The translations under genes and the position numbers were made by a program. 64,000 nucleotides of DNA, taken from Phragmites australis. Its lineage: Eukaryota; Streptophyta; Magnoliopsida; Poales; Poaceae. Under the pieces are notes generated by a model that worked only from the letters and a program-made list of their open reading frames with translations, was not told the origin of the DNA and did not search any database. Shown piece by piece: positions 46,565 through 58,148 of the stretch. Position 1 is the first letter of the stretch. The number at the start of each line of letters is the position of its first letter. The stretch is taken from assembly GCF_958298935.1 (NCBI RefSeq), contig NC_084939.1, forward strand, positions 24,434,001-24,498,000. Direction: 5' to 3'.

Positions 46565-46982
46565 ACTTCTGAACTTTCATAACATTTGTTACAGGACTCG
46601 CAGAGTAGAAGCTGCTAATTGTTATGGCAGGTAAACACAACTACATTCCATTTAGATTCCCACCAGATCTCTGTGAACAAGAGTTTGGTTTATGGTTCCT
46701 GAGCATGCTTTCTGTCTAGGTGGAAGATGTATCGTGAAGCGCACTGAGGAATCTGGACGAAATTGTTTTCATGAAACTGATGGTATGCAGTGCTAGCGAT
46801 CGTTCGGAGGTTGAGGTTGGTTATTTGACATAATTTTAACCATCATACGTTTAGACTAGCAATGACTGCTGCAGAGTTTACAGTGTACATATTAAAGGAT
46901 GGGTCGGCGAAGGCCATTTTCCATTCTTTAGGCGGTTTATTTTTGGGGAGTTTTAGAGCTAGGATGCTGTTAGCAACATGGT

Positions 46983-47272
46983 ATATGGGTCTGAAAAACC
47001 ATATGCATGTAATCGTATTACCTTGCATTCTTTCTGCTCGTCTTTTCAGGTAGAAGTGCCTCTTTCTCCTTCGCAAAAAGAAGAAGTGCCTCTTTCTCAG
47101 AGTGTCTATTGCTATGCTTGATCTATAGCCACCGTTCTTTTTTCAGTCTGAAAAAAATGATTATTCTCCTTCGTGCCACTCGGCGCTTGCCGGTGCGAAT
47201 GGGCGATAGATGTGGAGTTTGGAGAAGATAGCATTTGTAGTGCGCCTTTTAATTCGATAATGTTTCTCGAAA
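46983..47272 (+). repeat. Local duplication, first copy (second copy 47887-48640)
   Basis: About 290 bp from 'atatgggtctgaaaaaccat' to 'tgtttctcgaaa' is repeated in direct orientation at 47887-48640 with over 90 percent apparent identity by eye. The second copy contains a 446-bp MITE. The first copy ends 1 bp before the ATG of the exon at 47274. Confidence 0.9.
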
Positions 47273-47273
47273 G

Positions 47274-47549
47274 ATGGAGGAAGGTGAGGGCAGAGTGGCG
47301 AATCAAGAGCCCACCACACCTGCTGGCGGCCTTCAGGTCAAAGATCAGGTGGGGGGATGCTTGGTGGGGTGCTACATTGGCCGGACCACTTCAGGGCATG
47401 AAAGGATTCTTATTGGGAAGGTTGCATCCTATGATAGCACTCCTGGGGTGTATGGTGTCGTGTTTGAGGATGGACATGGTGATGATTTGGAGCTTCCTCA
47501 GCTCCGAGAATTACTCCTGGCTAAGGAGAACGGTGCTTCTGGCATGAAG
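47274..47549 (+). pseudogene. Tudor-like chromatin-reader exon fragment
   Basis: Ninety-two codons from ATG to a donor (ATGAAG then GTGAGC). The core VGGCLVGCYIGRTTSGHERI LIGKVASYDSTPGVYGVVFEDG is written here in two parts; it matches the small beta-barrel (Tudor-like) segments of plant PHD/DDT proteins, which read V-G--L-G----R---G---GKV--YD---Y-V-YEDG. LELPQLRELLLAKENG follows. It joins in phase to the exon at 52015, giving a 116-residue protein, but intron length (4.5 kb) and a solo LTR inside make a working gene doubtful. Possibly a piece of the same parent gene as the PHD exon, out of order. Confidence 0.5.
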
Positions 47550-47902
47550 GTGAGCTCAGGGAAAAAGTTATCGCTGATAGAGATACCGATAAACCTAATT
47601 TTTCTGTTTACCGGTTGGGCTCGATTAATTTTGGTGCCGGCTAAAAATTTTGGAATTTTTTGAATTGGCACCCGCGCCTCTGCCTGTAAGCCGGTGCACA
47701 CACACCGACCCAATTCAGCCCGACCCACACAACACACCCCGCCTCCAACCCTAGCTCTCCCAGCTCTCCTAATCCCCATCCCCACCTATGCCCGTGAGAC
47801 CATCTGCACCCATGTGCCACTAGCCCATGTGTGAGTGACCAGCGTCGTCGCTTTGTCCGCCTGGCCGCCGCCCCTCACGGCCCCTCATATGGGTCTGAAA
47901 AA

Positions 47903-48348
47903 GGAAAAAAAATCCAAAAATAGATAACATACGCGACCGTATTTATCAAAATAGACAATATGTTACCGTATTTATAAATTTAGCATACGTATTCGGTACC
48001 TCATTTATAGAAAATCTATTTTTATTACACCGTGCACCGAAAAAGGTGGGACCAGCCTATATTCAACATCTCATATGCTAATTATAGCACTGTGCATCAT
48101 ATTCGGCATATAAGGTGCCGAAAATCACCCGTATTTGGCACCTCATATGTCGAATATGGTGCCTCATGTGCCGAATATGGTGCACAGTACCATATTCGGC
48201 ACATGAGATGCTAAATATAGGCTATTTCTACCTTTTTTGGTGCACGTTATATCGAAAATGAATTTTCGATAAATAAATTTATAAATACAGTAATATATTA
48301 TCTATTTCAGCAAATACGATCATCGTCGTTTATTTTTAGATTTTTGCC
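47903..48348. mobile_element. Mutator-type MITE inside the second duplication copy
   Basis: The 446-bp element starts GGAAAAAAAATCCAAAAATA and ends so that its reverse complement starts GGCAAAAATCTAAAAATA. Terminal similarity runs about 75 bp inward ('ccgtatttataaattta' on the left; 'actgtatttataaattta' inverted on the right). A 10-bp duplication GTCTGAAAAA flanks it (47893-47902, 48349-48358), the size expected for MULEs. The first copy of the host duplication shows the empty site with one GTCTGAAAAA. The middle holds stacked inverted repeats around 'tattcggcacatga' and 'tcatgtgccgaata', so the transcript could fold into a long hairpin. Confidence 0.85.
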
Positions 48349-48640
48349 GTCTGAAAAACCATATGCATGTAATCGTATTACCTTGCATTCTTTGTGCTCG
48401 TCTTTTCAGGTAGAAGTGCCTCTTTCTCCTTCGAAAAGAAGAAGAAGAAGAAGTGCCTCTTTCTCAGAGTGTCTATTGCTATGCTTGATCTATAGCCTCC
48501 ATTCTTTTTTCAGTCTGAAAAAAATGATTATTCTCCTTCGTGCCACTCGGCGCTTGCCGGTGCGAATGGGCGATAGATGTGGAGTTTTGGAGAAGATAGC
48601 ATTTGTAGTGCGCCTTTTAATTCGATAATGTTTCTTGAAA
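48349..48640 (+). repeat. Local duplication, second copy (right part)
   Basis: Matches 46991-47272, with a small expansion of 'gaagaa' near 48440 and few substitutions. It ends at TTCTTGAAA, after which similarity to the first copy stops. Confidence 0.9.
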
Positions 48641-49317
48641 CTTCCAGCAAGAGTTGGTTATGTAAACTCGGAGTGGGATAAAAAGGGTTTAGGCACAACA
48701 AAAGAAAGAAAAGGAAGTTAAAGATGCACAGGAAGGTTTGAGAAATTTGAATTATTATGATGTTGAGAACACATGTATAAAACTTTATTTAAGCTTTTCG
48801 CGCCTTGGGTAAAAAGGTCAACATTGGTATATTTTGCTACAAGAATCAAAAGTGTGTCCTAGCATGATGTGATCCTGGGCCAACGCATCCGAAGCGGCCC
48901 GGTCTGCCTTTTGCTCAGATCGCCTATTCCTGCAGCGCCCACTGGAAAATTAATTATATATCCTAAAATTAATCAATATTTGATAATATTTTTAAAATTG
49001 ATTATTTTTTATCATATGTTATATATGGATTAGTTTGTAACAAAATTTTGTATGGGACAAGAGCGACAGCGCAAGACAGAGGCCCGCGCCGAGGACACCT
49101 GTGAGCAAGACTTCCGCCATGCTCTTGTAATTTCTGGTCCCGTTCTCATTCCCCTTCCCTCTCTTGCTCGTCGTTCTGCTACTCATTGCCCTGTTCATCA
49201 TTACACACAACTTGTTTGATGAATTGCCTCCTCTGTTCGGACTTCTTAGAGTGCGAGTCTTACCATTAGTTAGTTGCTATATTAGTTTCAGATTAAGTGA
49301 CATTTCGGTAGTGATTC
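48641..49317. other. Gene-less stretch between the duplication and the solo LTR
   Basis: No supported feature. Short minus-strand ORF 49019-49210 has no recognisable content. Confidence 0.4.
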
Positions 49318-50020
49318 TGTCAAGAGTTAGTTTCTGACAATGATTTCGATGTATCGGTCGAGTGACAAGTGAACAACGTTTACGGTGTACGTATGTTTGT
49401 GATGAACTCAAGAATACATGGATTATTCCGGTTCATATCTCTCAGAATAACAACCCTACGTGTTATGTATTTTATTATTGGAGTTTGTGAACTGACTACA
49501 GATGAGTTTTTTCCCCTCCTCCTTACAAACCGGGTTTTCCCCTCTTTATATACTAGAGAGAAAGAGAACTTACAAATGAGTTTTTTTTTCTACTGATCCA
49601 TATCTTAGCTAAACCCCACCCCTTGTGGCGCACGTGCCCCTTTTTGTTCCGATGAAGCAGCCGAGTTCATCCTATCCGCTAGACACCTCCACACTTACGC
49701 CACCTTGGTCAGCTGGTACGTCCCGTCCCATCACCAGTCTCGTGCGCACGCCTGTGAAACAGCCTGACACACATATGAATCTGTCCTGTAACATTTAACG
49801 CTACGAGACAAGGCATAGCACTACTACGTCGACCACAGCCTGTCCATTGGGAAGGAGTGCCTAGAGAAGAAAAACGCTTGAGTGGAATCTCTAGGATCTT
49901 GGTCGTAAAGATGCAGACTGATTGTGCGGTGGGACCCTGATCCGAGAAAAAATCGTCTGCCAACTGAATATTAGCTGATGTGAGCCCTCAAAACAGAGGA
50001 CCCTATTCTATACACCAACA
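49318..50020 (-). mobile_element. Solo LTR of the same family as the outer Tat element
   Basis: Plus-strand sequence starts TGTCAAGAGTTAG and ends TATACACCAACA, flanked on both sides by GATTC (49313-49317; 50021-50025). It aligns along its length with the 11842-12591 LTR: 'gaactcaagaa-aca-ggatt', 'aacaaccctac', 'gtttgtgaactg', 'cctctttatata', 'acatttaacgctacgagaca-ggca'. No internal element follows. This is the product of unequal recombination between two LTRs. It lies just 109 bp left of the exon at 50129. Confidence 0.8.
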
Positions 50021-50128
50021 GATTCATAGCATTGCCTGTTTCACCTTGTTAATTTCAGTTCAGAAGCATGCAAGATGCATTTTTTTTCTTCTTCTGTAAA
50101 CATGTAACTGAAATCAGATAACCTGCAG

Positions 50129-50299
50129 ATGAAAGAAAGAGCTGAGAAGCTGGAGAGCTGGAGGAAAAAGGAGAAGCTCAAGGAGCAGAAGAAGGCGGGG
50201 CACAAGGAGCTCTTGCGCAAGAAGAGCGGTATGTGGGTTGCTGAAGATAAACTTGAAGAGAAAATTCTGGATGCTTTCACCCAAACTACACCTCTTTGA
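50129..50299 (+). pseudogene. Terminal exon of a small basic protein gene
   Basis: After a CTGCAG acceptor the frame reads MKERAEKLESWRKKEKLKE, then QKKAGHKELLRKKSGMWVAE, then DKLEEKILDAFTQTTPL and a stop. It is highly charged and probably helical. This looks like the conserved C-terminus of a small plant protein of unknown function, possibly mitochondrial-ribosome related. I am not sure of the family. The upstream exon is not seen because a solo LTR sits 109 bp upstream, so this is probably an orphan exon. Confidence 0.45.
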
Positions 50300-52014
50300 G
50301 GCTGAATGCTGTGAGGTCAGTTGGATTCTTGTTGATCTGGCATTTCAACTCATTATAAAATAGCCAACTGTCACGAACACTAAATTTATTACAACAAAAG
50401 AGAAAATATGTTCAGTAACACTGAGGATGTGTAAATTGAAATATAACATCCAATGCAAGGATGACATGTTGGATGTTTTTTCCTTCCAACACCTGCCCCA
50501 ATGCTACCGAGCGATTGGTTTCATTACAGAACAATATCTTTGTTGCAAGTTTTAAATTATGTGTTAGTAACCGGAAAGTGTGCAGCCTGCAAGTTATGAG
50601 ATTGTAGTATATTTAACATTCTACTGCGTGTGTGCCTTGGGGGGTGTCAGAAAACGTATTCAAATAGGCAACTTAAATAGATGAGGTGCTTACATATGTA
50701 TGTAGTGTTCTTTAGACTGTTTTGAATGAAAGGCTAAAATATTGTTCCTAGCCATTCAGAGTGACCGTATAACATGCTCAAAACCATGCACTATTTTCTT
50801 GGAGCCCAATGATTCCAAGTCCCAAATAGTTATACTGTAACTCTAGATCCTGTGCATTACAGAATTGCAGAGCTCCACAGTAAAGGCACAACTTGCTGTA
50901 AAATGATGCGATGACTTTTGGAGTTCAGAAGATCCAAGCTTCACAAGCTTGAAATTTTAGCACCCACCATCATGTATACATAGACCAGTAAAATGTCAAT
51001 GAACTTTTGCATATTTGGATAAGCCTTCTGTATGCAATCTTTGCACCAAGCCCTGGACACTAAATTCCTGAAGTAAATGGCTCAACTAGTGAGGTCTAGT
51101 AGACACACCAATTAGATAACAGTACGAGTTCTGCTGAAATCACAGATAAAACCTTAGTACGTCATTGGTAAGGAAATAGCTGATCTGGCGTAAGTGGAGG
51201 GTTTGCAATGGCCAATAGATCAGGTCCTTCAACTCTTGATTAAATGCCCGGGAAAGAAGGTTTAAGTGAACGATCAACATATAGGCTGCATTTCAGAGTT
51301 CAGACTGTTCGGAAAATTTAGCAACTTATTTTTTAAGTGAACAATCAACTTATATCAGAAAATTTAGCAACTTATGTAAGATAATTTTTTGAGCTTTCCG
51401 AGAGTAGGATTACAACTTGCAGCCAAAAGGCATGCGATATAGGTTGCATTTTAGAGTTCAGACTGTTCGGTATTCCATTTTTCGGTATCCCGAGTATTTT
51501 AAGGCATTAAGCATAACCTTGGAACATATAGACTGTTGTCTGGAATATATTTTGAACCCCCCAGAAAGTATGACACTAGTGCACTACACTACGTGGATTC
51601 TCTAGACCTTTTAAATAGTTTTTTTTTTGGGTAATACTTGCACTGCTTGGGCATTGCACCCTTTCAGTTTGTGGTTATCACCTTAGTAACACACTTTTGG
51701 TTCAGTAAACCTCACTTGTATCATCAATTTGTCTGACAAATTTTAACTTGTCAAGGGCACAATCAGAATTCTATGATGTCCTATCTTACGTTTGTGTTAA
51801 ATTTAATGCTTGAGATACAAATTAATGTATGAAAAGTAAATGCGAGCCATCCGCAGTCAGTAATTAATTCGATCGTATACAAGTTGTGTTTCGCATATGA
51901 CATTTCTTTGTTGATTTTTTGTTGCCCAATATGCTTTTGATGTATTTGATTTTAACTCAACCATGACCACTTTCTTTCAGATACTAATAGACATCGGTGT
52001 TTTCTTTGTTGCAG
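50300..52014. other. Gene-less stretch with short local repeats (51270-51470)
   Basis: 'ataggctgcatttcagagttcagactgttcgg' (about 51281) recurs as 'ataggttgcattttagagttcagactgttcgg' (about 51434). 'aagtgaac-atcaac' and 'gaaaatttagcaactta' are also doubled. No gene is supported. Confidence 0.5.
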
Positions 52015-52089
52015 GAGGAACTTGCTAATGGTACTAAGAGAACAGATGAGTTGCGTCTCAAATCTTCAAAGTTATCCCCTGAGAACTAG
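52015..52089 (+). pseudogene. Small terminal exon (24 residues)
   Basis: After TTTGTTGCAG the frame EELANGTKRTDELRLKSSKL ends SPEN and a stop. It continues in phase from the Tudor-like exon at 47549. It could be the last exon of that fragment gene. Evidence is splice phase only. Confidence 0.35.
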
Positions 52090-53685
52090 CTTATACTCCA
52101 GTCATCAATAAGAATAAACTTTGGAAATCGGCTGTTATGTATGAATTAATTAGGCTGGATTGACATCAATATTTTGGGTTTTGGAATTGACCTTGTCAAA
52201 TCAGGACGGATAACTCTCCCTAAACTTTTGAGTTATATGCAGATGAATTTATATTAGCAACCGATACTTGATGTGTGTGCCCAAACTCTGCAACTGCTTG
52301 TCTAAAAAAAATGGACCATGGGGGAGAAGACACCCCTGACTTTGTCTCAAGAAAGAAAAATACCAAACTCTTTAGAGAGATAGTCATATGACATATGAGT
52401 CTGGGCGGACGATCTCTCAACTAAAATCTTTACTAACCGAGCTATTGCTCGGTTCTTCAGAACTGTTTTTTATGTGACATTTGATAATTTGTTTCCTTGA
52501 TAAACGACGCGCAGCAAGAAAAACTACTCATGAATCCTGATTGCACATTGCATTTACCTTTTCTTTTTCCTTGGAGAAAGAATTCCATTTACGTTGTCAT
52601 GTTTACTTACTCTTGGTAGGAATTGGACGGAGCTTCTCTGGCAAAAAAAATATATATATATATTTTCAGACATATGCCTTTCTCTTGTACAGTAATATCC
52701 GTCTTGTTTCATTACTGACTTGGTTCACAACTTCACATCGAGACATTCTGCTGCTATTTTGTCCAATTTGTGCCACTGTAGTTAATTGCGGAAGAAGGGG
52801 ATGGGATGAGTACTTGAGAAGGCGAGCGTGAAAAGAAGAGGCCAAAGGAAAGCAAAAGCGAAACATCTACCGGTCCTTTCTTCACGCTGGCCAAAGGGAT
52901 AATGATTCGACCCTCCTGTGCCCATGAGGTAAGATCACTGCTAGGAGTAGTGAGTGTTGCATATTCACAACCATCACCAATCCACCATCATCAGCCAAAC
53001 AACCACTAAGAACTGCAGCATGGGTACTTATGTCTCCCACTAATCTTGCATCCTTTTAATTACATGGATTCAACCGTCGTTACTGGACTTAAATCAAAAA
53101 TTTTTTGCGGGAAATTAGTTTTTACTGAATAGCTTTGCTTTGATATCTGAACTCTACTTCTATATGAGAGTGTGAAGGTCGCTCTGTGTGTACCAGGAGT
53201 CAGGAGAGATCTACTAACTGCATGTCACCGCTGACACACGGGCCTGTGGCCAGACAAACAGAGCAAAAGCGAAAAGCGGAAGCATCCGGTACTGACGACC
53301 TGACAGTTAGGCTGGATTGGTATAAGGAGGAAATTTTATAGGACTTTTTACTTAAAGATTTCAGTGAGACTTTGTCGTCCTTTATTTGATTTAACGGTTA
53401 GCAGAGAGGTCTTTTGAATGATCTAATCCTATAGAATTTCTTTCCATCATCTATGAGCTACCGAAACAAAACAATAGAGTGAAGAGGTCCCAGTTCAAAC
53501 ATCACCCGATTTCAAAAGTCAAAAGTTGCACGGGAGAGAAAGCACGGAAGTTCTCTTGTCCCAATGCAGATTGATGGAGCAGCCAAGATCATGGCTTTGA
53601 TCGAGTGATTCCTCCCTTTCCGTCCATGCCGATCTTCTACTAGCACCATTGCACCAACCATACTTGCAGTTGCCCAACAACAACA
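52090..53685. other. Gene-less region upstream of the LRR receptor kinase
   Basis: Intergenic. A short (at)n run lies near 52650. The last few hundred bases presumably carry the kinase gene's promoter and 5' UTR; I saw no convincing TATA box. Confidence 0.4.
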
Positions 53686-56066
53686 ATGGCTGTGCAGTAC
53701 CTGCTGCATTTCATGGGGTTCTTGGCGTGCTTGAGCTTGACAATGCCGGCGACAGCAGCGGCGGTGCGGCAGCTGGAGCCGGAGCCGGAGGTGAAGCCGA
53801 GCGACACGGACGTGCTCACCATCTTCCGCCACGGTGCCGACGCCCACGGCATCCTGGCTGCCAACTGGAGCACTGGCGACGCCTGCGCCGGCCGCTGGAC
53901 CGGTGTGAGCTGCTCCGCCGACAGCCGCCGCGTCACCTCGCTCTCCCTTCCGTCGCTCGACCTGCGGGGCCCACTCGACCCGCTCTCCCACCTCGGCGAG
54001 CTCCGCGCGCTCGACCTCCGCGGCAACCGCCTCAATGGCACGCTCGACAAGCTCCTCCTTGGCGTCCCCAACCTTGTGCTGCTCGACCTCTCCCACAACG
54101 ACCTCTCCGGCGCCATCCCGGCCGCCATCAAGCGCCTCCCCCGCCTCATCCGTGTAGACCTCGCCGACAACAGCCTGCGCGGACCCATCCCGGCGGCCGC
54201 GCTCGTCAACCTCACCGGCCTCCTCACGCTCAAGCTCCAGGACAACCTCCTCACCGGCCTCCTCCCGGACATCTCCGCCCCGCTCCCCCGCCTCGCCGAG
54301 TTCAACGCCTCCAACAATCAGCTCTCCGGCCGGGTGCCCGACGCCATGCGCGCCAAGTTCGGCCTCGCCTCCTTCGCCGGCAATGCCGGCCTCTGCGGGC
54401 CCGCGCCGTCGCTGCCGCCCTGTTCTTTCCTGCCGCACGAGCCCGCCCCGACGTCGCCTTCTTCCGTGCCTTCCTCGTCGTCGCAGTCCGTGGTGCCGTC
54501 CAACCCGGCGGCGGCGTCCTCGTCTTCCGTTGCTTCGTCTTCACCAGCATTAGCCACACCGGAGTCGCTCAATGGGGCTGGCAAGGGGGGCTTGAGCACC
54601 GGCGCAATTGCCGGCATCGCGGTCGGCAATGCTCTGTTCGTTTGCGCTCTGATGTCACTGCTAGTAGCGTGTTGCTGCTGCAGTCAAGGCAGCGGCAGTG
54701 AGCCAGCCAAGAAGAGGAAGAGACGCGGCCGTGTCGGCCTGGAGGACGGAGACGGCGAGCTTTTCGGCCACCTCAAGGTGAAGCAACCGGCTCGTCCGGG
54801 CAGTGTAGGCAGATGCAGCGACGGCGGGGACAGCGACGGGGCGCGCAGCAAGCTGGTATTTTTCGGGGTGAACGGGGAGTGCGGCGAAGACGACGACGAC
54901 GACGACGGAGGCAGCGATAGCAGCTCCGAGAGGAGGGCTAGGGGCGGCTTAACGTCGACGTTGCACCAGCAGAGGAGGAGCAGGTTCGAGCTGGAGGAGC
55001 TGCTGCGCGCGTCGGCGGAGATGGTTGGCAGAGGCAGCCTGGGCACTGTGTACCGAGCGGTGCTCGGGGACGGTCGCATGGTCGCCGTGAAGCGGCTGCG
55101 CGACACCAACCCCTGCCCGCGCGAGGAGTTCCACCGGTACATGGACCTCATCGGCCGCCTCCGCCACCCACACCTCGTTCCTCTCAGGTCCTTCTACTAC
55201 GCCAAGCAGGAGAAACTCCTCATCTACGACTACCTCCCCAGCGGCAACCTCCACGATTGCCTCCACGGTACCATCTCCTGCAATCTTGCAGTCACATGGC
55301 ATTGTCGTTGCGCGATCGACATGAACCTGACACGGACGTTCTTGCAACTGTCTGCTTGACTGATTCAGGGCACCAGATGTCGGGAGAGTCGCCATTGGAC
55401 TGGACGACGAGGGTGAGGCTGTTGCTCGGCGCGGCGCGCGGGCTGGCATGCATCCACCGGGAGTACCGCATGTCCAGCGTACCGCACGGAAACATCAAGT
55501 CCTCCAACGTCCTGCTCGACAAGGACGGCGCCGCCCGCGTCGCGGACTTCGGCCTCGCTCTTCTACTCAGCCCCGCGCACGCCATCGCCCGTCTCGGAGG
55601 TTACATGGCCCCCGAGCAGTCGGATAACAAGCGGCTCTCCCAGGAGGCCGACGTCTACAGCTTCGGCGTGCTCGTCCTGGAGGCGCTGACCGGCAAGGTG
55701 CCGGCGCAGCACCTGCAGCCGTTGCCCGACGCCGACGTGCAGATGAGAGGCAAGAAGAGCGTAGCGGCGGTCAGCCTCCCCGAGTGGGTGCGGTCCGTGG
55801 TGCGAGAGGAGTGGACGGCGGAGGTGTTCGACGTGGAGCTGCTCCGGTACAGGAACATCGAGGAGGAGATGGTGGCCATGCTGCACGTCGCGCTGGCCTG
55901 CGTCGCGCAGCAGCCGGAGCAGAGGCCCTCCATGGCCGATGTGGTGAGGATGATCGAGAGCGTACCGGTGGATCAGTCGCCGCTGCCGGAGGGCAGGGAT
56001 GTTTCGGTGACGTCGCCGTCCATCAGCATTACCACGGATGATGGAGATGGTCGTCTCAGCTACTAA
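53686..56066 (+). CDS. LRR receptor-like kinase (LRR-III type, atypical kinase), two exons
   Basis: Exons 53686-55267 and 55369-56066 (GT-AG intron) join to 759 codons. Residues 1-25 are a signal peptide. The LRRNT region and about five to six LRRs (VTSLSLPSLDLRGPL ... LDLSHNDLSGAIP ... LTLKLQDNLLTG) span about 45-230. A Ser/Pro-rich linker leads to a transmembrane helix at about 306-332 and a basic stop-transfer (KKRKRRGR). The kinase domain (about 437-720) has the glycine loop VGRGSLGTVY (447-456), VAVK (K469), DFG (587-589) and APE (608-610). The catalytic loop reads HGNIKSSN (567-574) in place of HRDxKxxN, as in plant LRR-III receptors thought to be weak or inactive kinases. A run of Asp (DDDDDD) lies in the juxtamembrane segment. 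Exons are GC-rich. Likely a plasma-membrane receptor in growth or defence; ligand unknown. Confidence 0.95.
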
Positions 56067-57412
56067 TTCTTCAGCCTCTTTCTTGCCTGAGATGTCCTTG
56101 GACGTAGTGTTGTGGCTTCGGTAATTGAAATGGTGACTTTTGCATTCATAGGTTGCTATGGCAGCTGCTGCAATCTCTGCTAAAAGATGAGTGTGTATGT
56201 GCCTATTATTCTAGGATCTAATATATGCTTGAGATCATAAAAAATATTTGTGCCGATTTGGAAGAACGGGATTTAGTAGTAACACTTACAGCTGCACTTC
56301 TTGGTAGATATATGCACTTCCGAAGTGATTGTATTTGTGTTTTCCTTCCCTTTTCTTCTGCGAATACATAATTGTCTAGCACTACGTCTGAAGAAAAGGT
56401 CTACCTGCGATGTAGACGATTAGTGAAATATTGTTTCTGTGGAATTAGCGACTAGCACTAGCAGAATGCTATTGTTATTGTTTTGACAGACAATCACGAA
56501 TCATGAAGCATTGTGTGCTCATTCCTGATGTTGACGGCAAGCTTATGCTAGTGTTTTGGTTGACGATTAACAATTGCATTGCTCCATGAATTCTCAATTC
56601 ATACAGTTAGTTGGAAACCGACGATAGAAAGGGAACGGTTAATCGTCAAGGTTGACCAGGATTCCTGTAATCCTTCTCTGGACCACGTGTTTGAGCTAGG
56701 AGAGGGAACAGAACAATCAGGTCAAGTTGATCGATCAACCTACGTTGAACTGGAGAAAAGTGCTGGTCCTGGACGATTGCAAACCGACGGCCAGGTTGAT
56801 ATTGTTACCGCTATTTGAACGGAGGAAAGTGTCATTTTACTAGTGTACAGTACTTGTTTGTTCCAGAAGAAAGAACCAGGGGAAAGCGACAGGCAATGCC
56901 AAGCATGGTCCATGAGACAGCAGGATCCGTAGGAAAAAAAGGGAGATGCTCTAGAAAACGAGCTCCCTTTGGGCGACGAACAGACAACATCCATGATTTC
57001 GCCTTCTACTTCCAATCATCTTTTTCCTCTGTGTACCGAGCCTCACCATACAGTGCTCCCTGCCCAGTCACACCTCCTCCATCCTCGTAGATGATCCACG
57101 CCTATTGCCTATTCCCGTGTTAACCATTCCGTTTTCATTGCTCCTACCACCAATTCTGCCCACCGTCTGTCTGTCACCTACGGCACCGACGTTGCCGCCA
57201 GTGCCTCGCCGCAGCTCACCACTAGTTCGATCGCCACCTAACGTCACTCGTAACTTGCAGGATCGGCTGTGAACCCTGGAATCATGAACTCTAACCCCCT
57301 CCTCTAAACTTGTCGACGTCGACAAGTTCACACGTCCCCTAGAAAGTGGGGAAAAGGGAGAGTGAAGGGTCAAAGTGGGGACTGGAATTGACCAGGTCAT
57401 GAAGCTTGGAAC
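56067..57412. other. Intergenic region between the kinase and the hAT-like MITE
   Basis: Begins with the kinase 3' UTR. I see no other gene or repeat. Confidence 0.45.
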
Positions 57413-57915
57413 TAGGGATGTAGATGAGGATCCGATCCTTGATTTTTCGCGGGGAATTTCCCTATTAGGGGACGGGGACAGGAAGATTTCGTCACCTGCG
57501 GGGATATAAATGGTACAAATTATATCCCCGTCGGATCTAACGGGGACGGGTATGGGGAAGCATTTTCCGTCCTCGTTTCCCCGCGGAGCCCCGTTTCGGC
57601 CCAGTGGTGGTGGCCCAGGCGTGTGCGACCGACCCAGGTGGGAGCCAGATGCGTGACTCAGGCAGGCGCTAGCGCGCAGCCCAGCTAGACACAGCCTGTC
57701 ACCGTGGCATGGTGCGGGTTGGCCCAATGGACTGCCTCGGCCCAGGTGAGTGAGGAGGGGTTCCCTGTCGGGTCTCTATTCCCCGCGCGGGGATAGGGAT
57801 GGGAAGAAAATAGTCCCTACGAGCGGAAATAGAGACAAGAACAGAGAATTTTACTTCATACAGAAACGAAAATAAAAAACCATTCCCTGATAAAAATTCT
57901 CCATTAACATCCCTA
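57413..57915. mobile_element. hAT-like MITE upstream of the pyruvate kinase gene
   Basis: Starts TAGGGATGTAGATGAGGA. The reverse complement of its end starts TAGGGATGTTAATGGAGAA. Internal 'ggggacgggtatggggaag' and 'gcggggatagggatggg' blocks are partly inverse copies. Flanking 8-mers match only in part. Its ends resemble those of the 44.84-kb element (TATGGATGGTAAT), so both are probably related hAT families. Confidence 0.6.
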
Positions 57916-58148
57916 ACCTGGAGTTGGAACACGAGATGAAGGAATACGTCAAAGCCCAAACTTCCCAATTCTGCTGCACCTGCTTCTTCTCTCTCACTCC
58001 CAATGACAAGAGAGACGCCCACGGGTTGGGCCGGTCCGTTGGATTCTGCCCAAACCGGCGGCCCGCCGTCAATACCCATTGGCGTGTCAGCATCCACCGT
58101 TTTGCCCCATTGGAAAGCATATGCCGTGGGGCCCGCGCCACGCCTGAC

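Noticed and set aside
53512..54701. Long antisense ORFs under the LRR receptor kinase
   Set aside because: Mirror-frame ORFs are common in very GC-rich grass exons; the kinase frame has domains and a proper intron.
57068..57727. 219-codon minus-strand ORF
   Set aside because: It spans the end of the hAT-like MITE and has no domain or codon bias.
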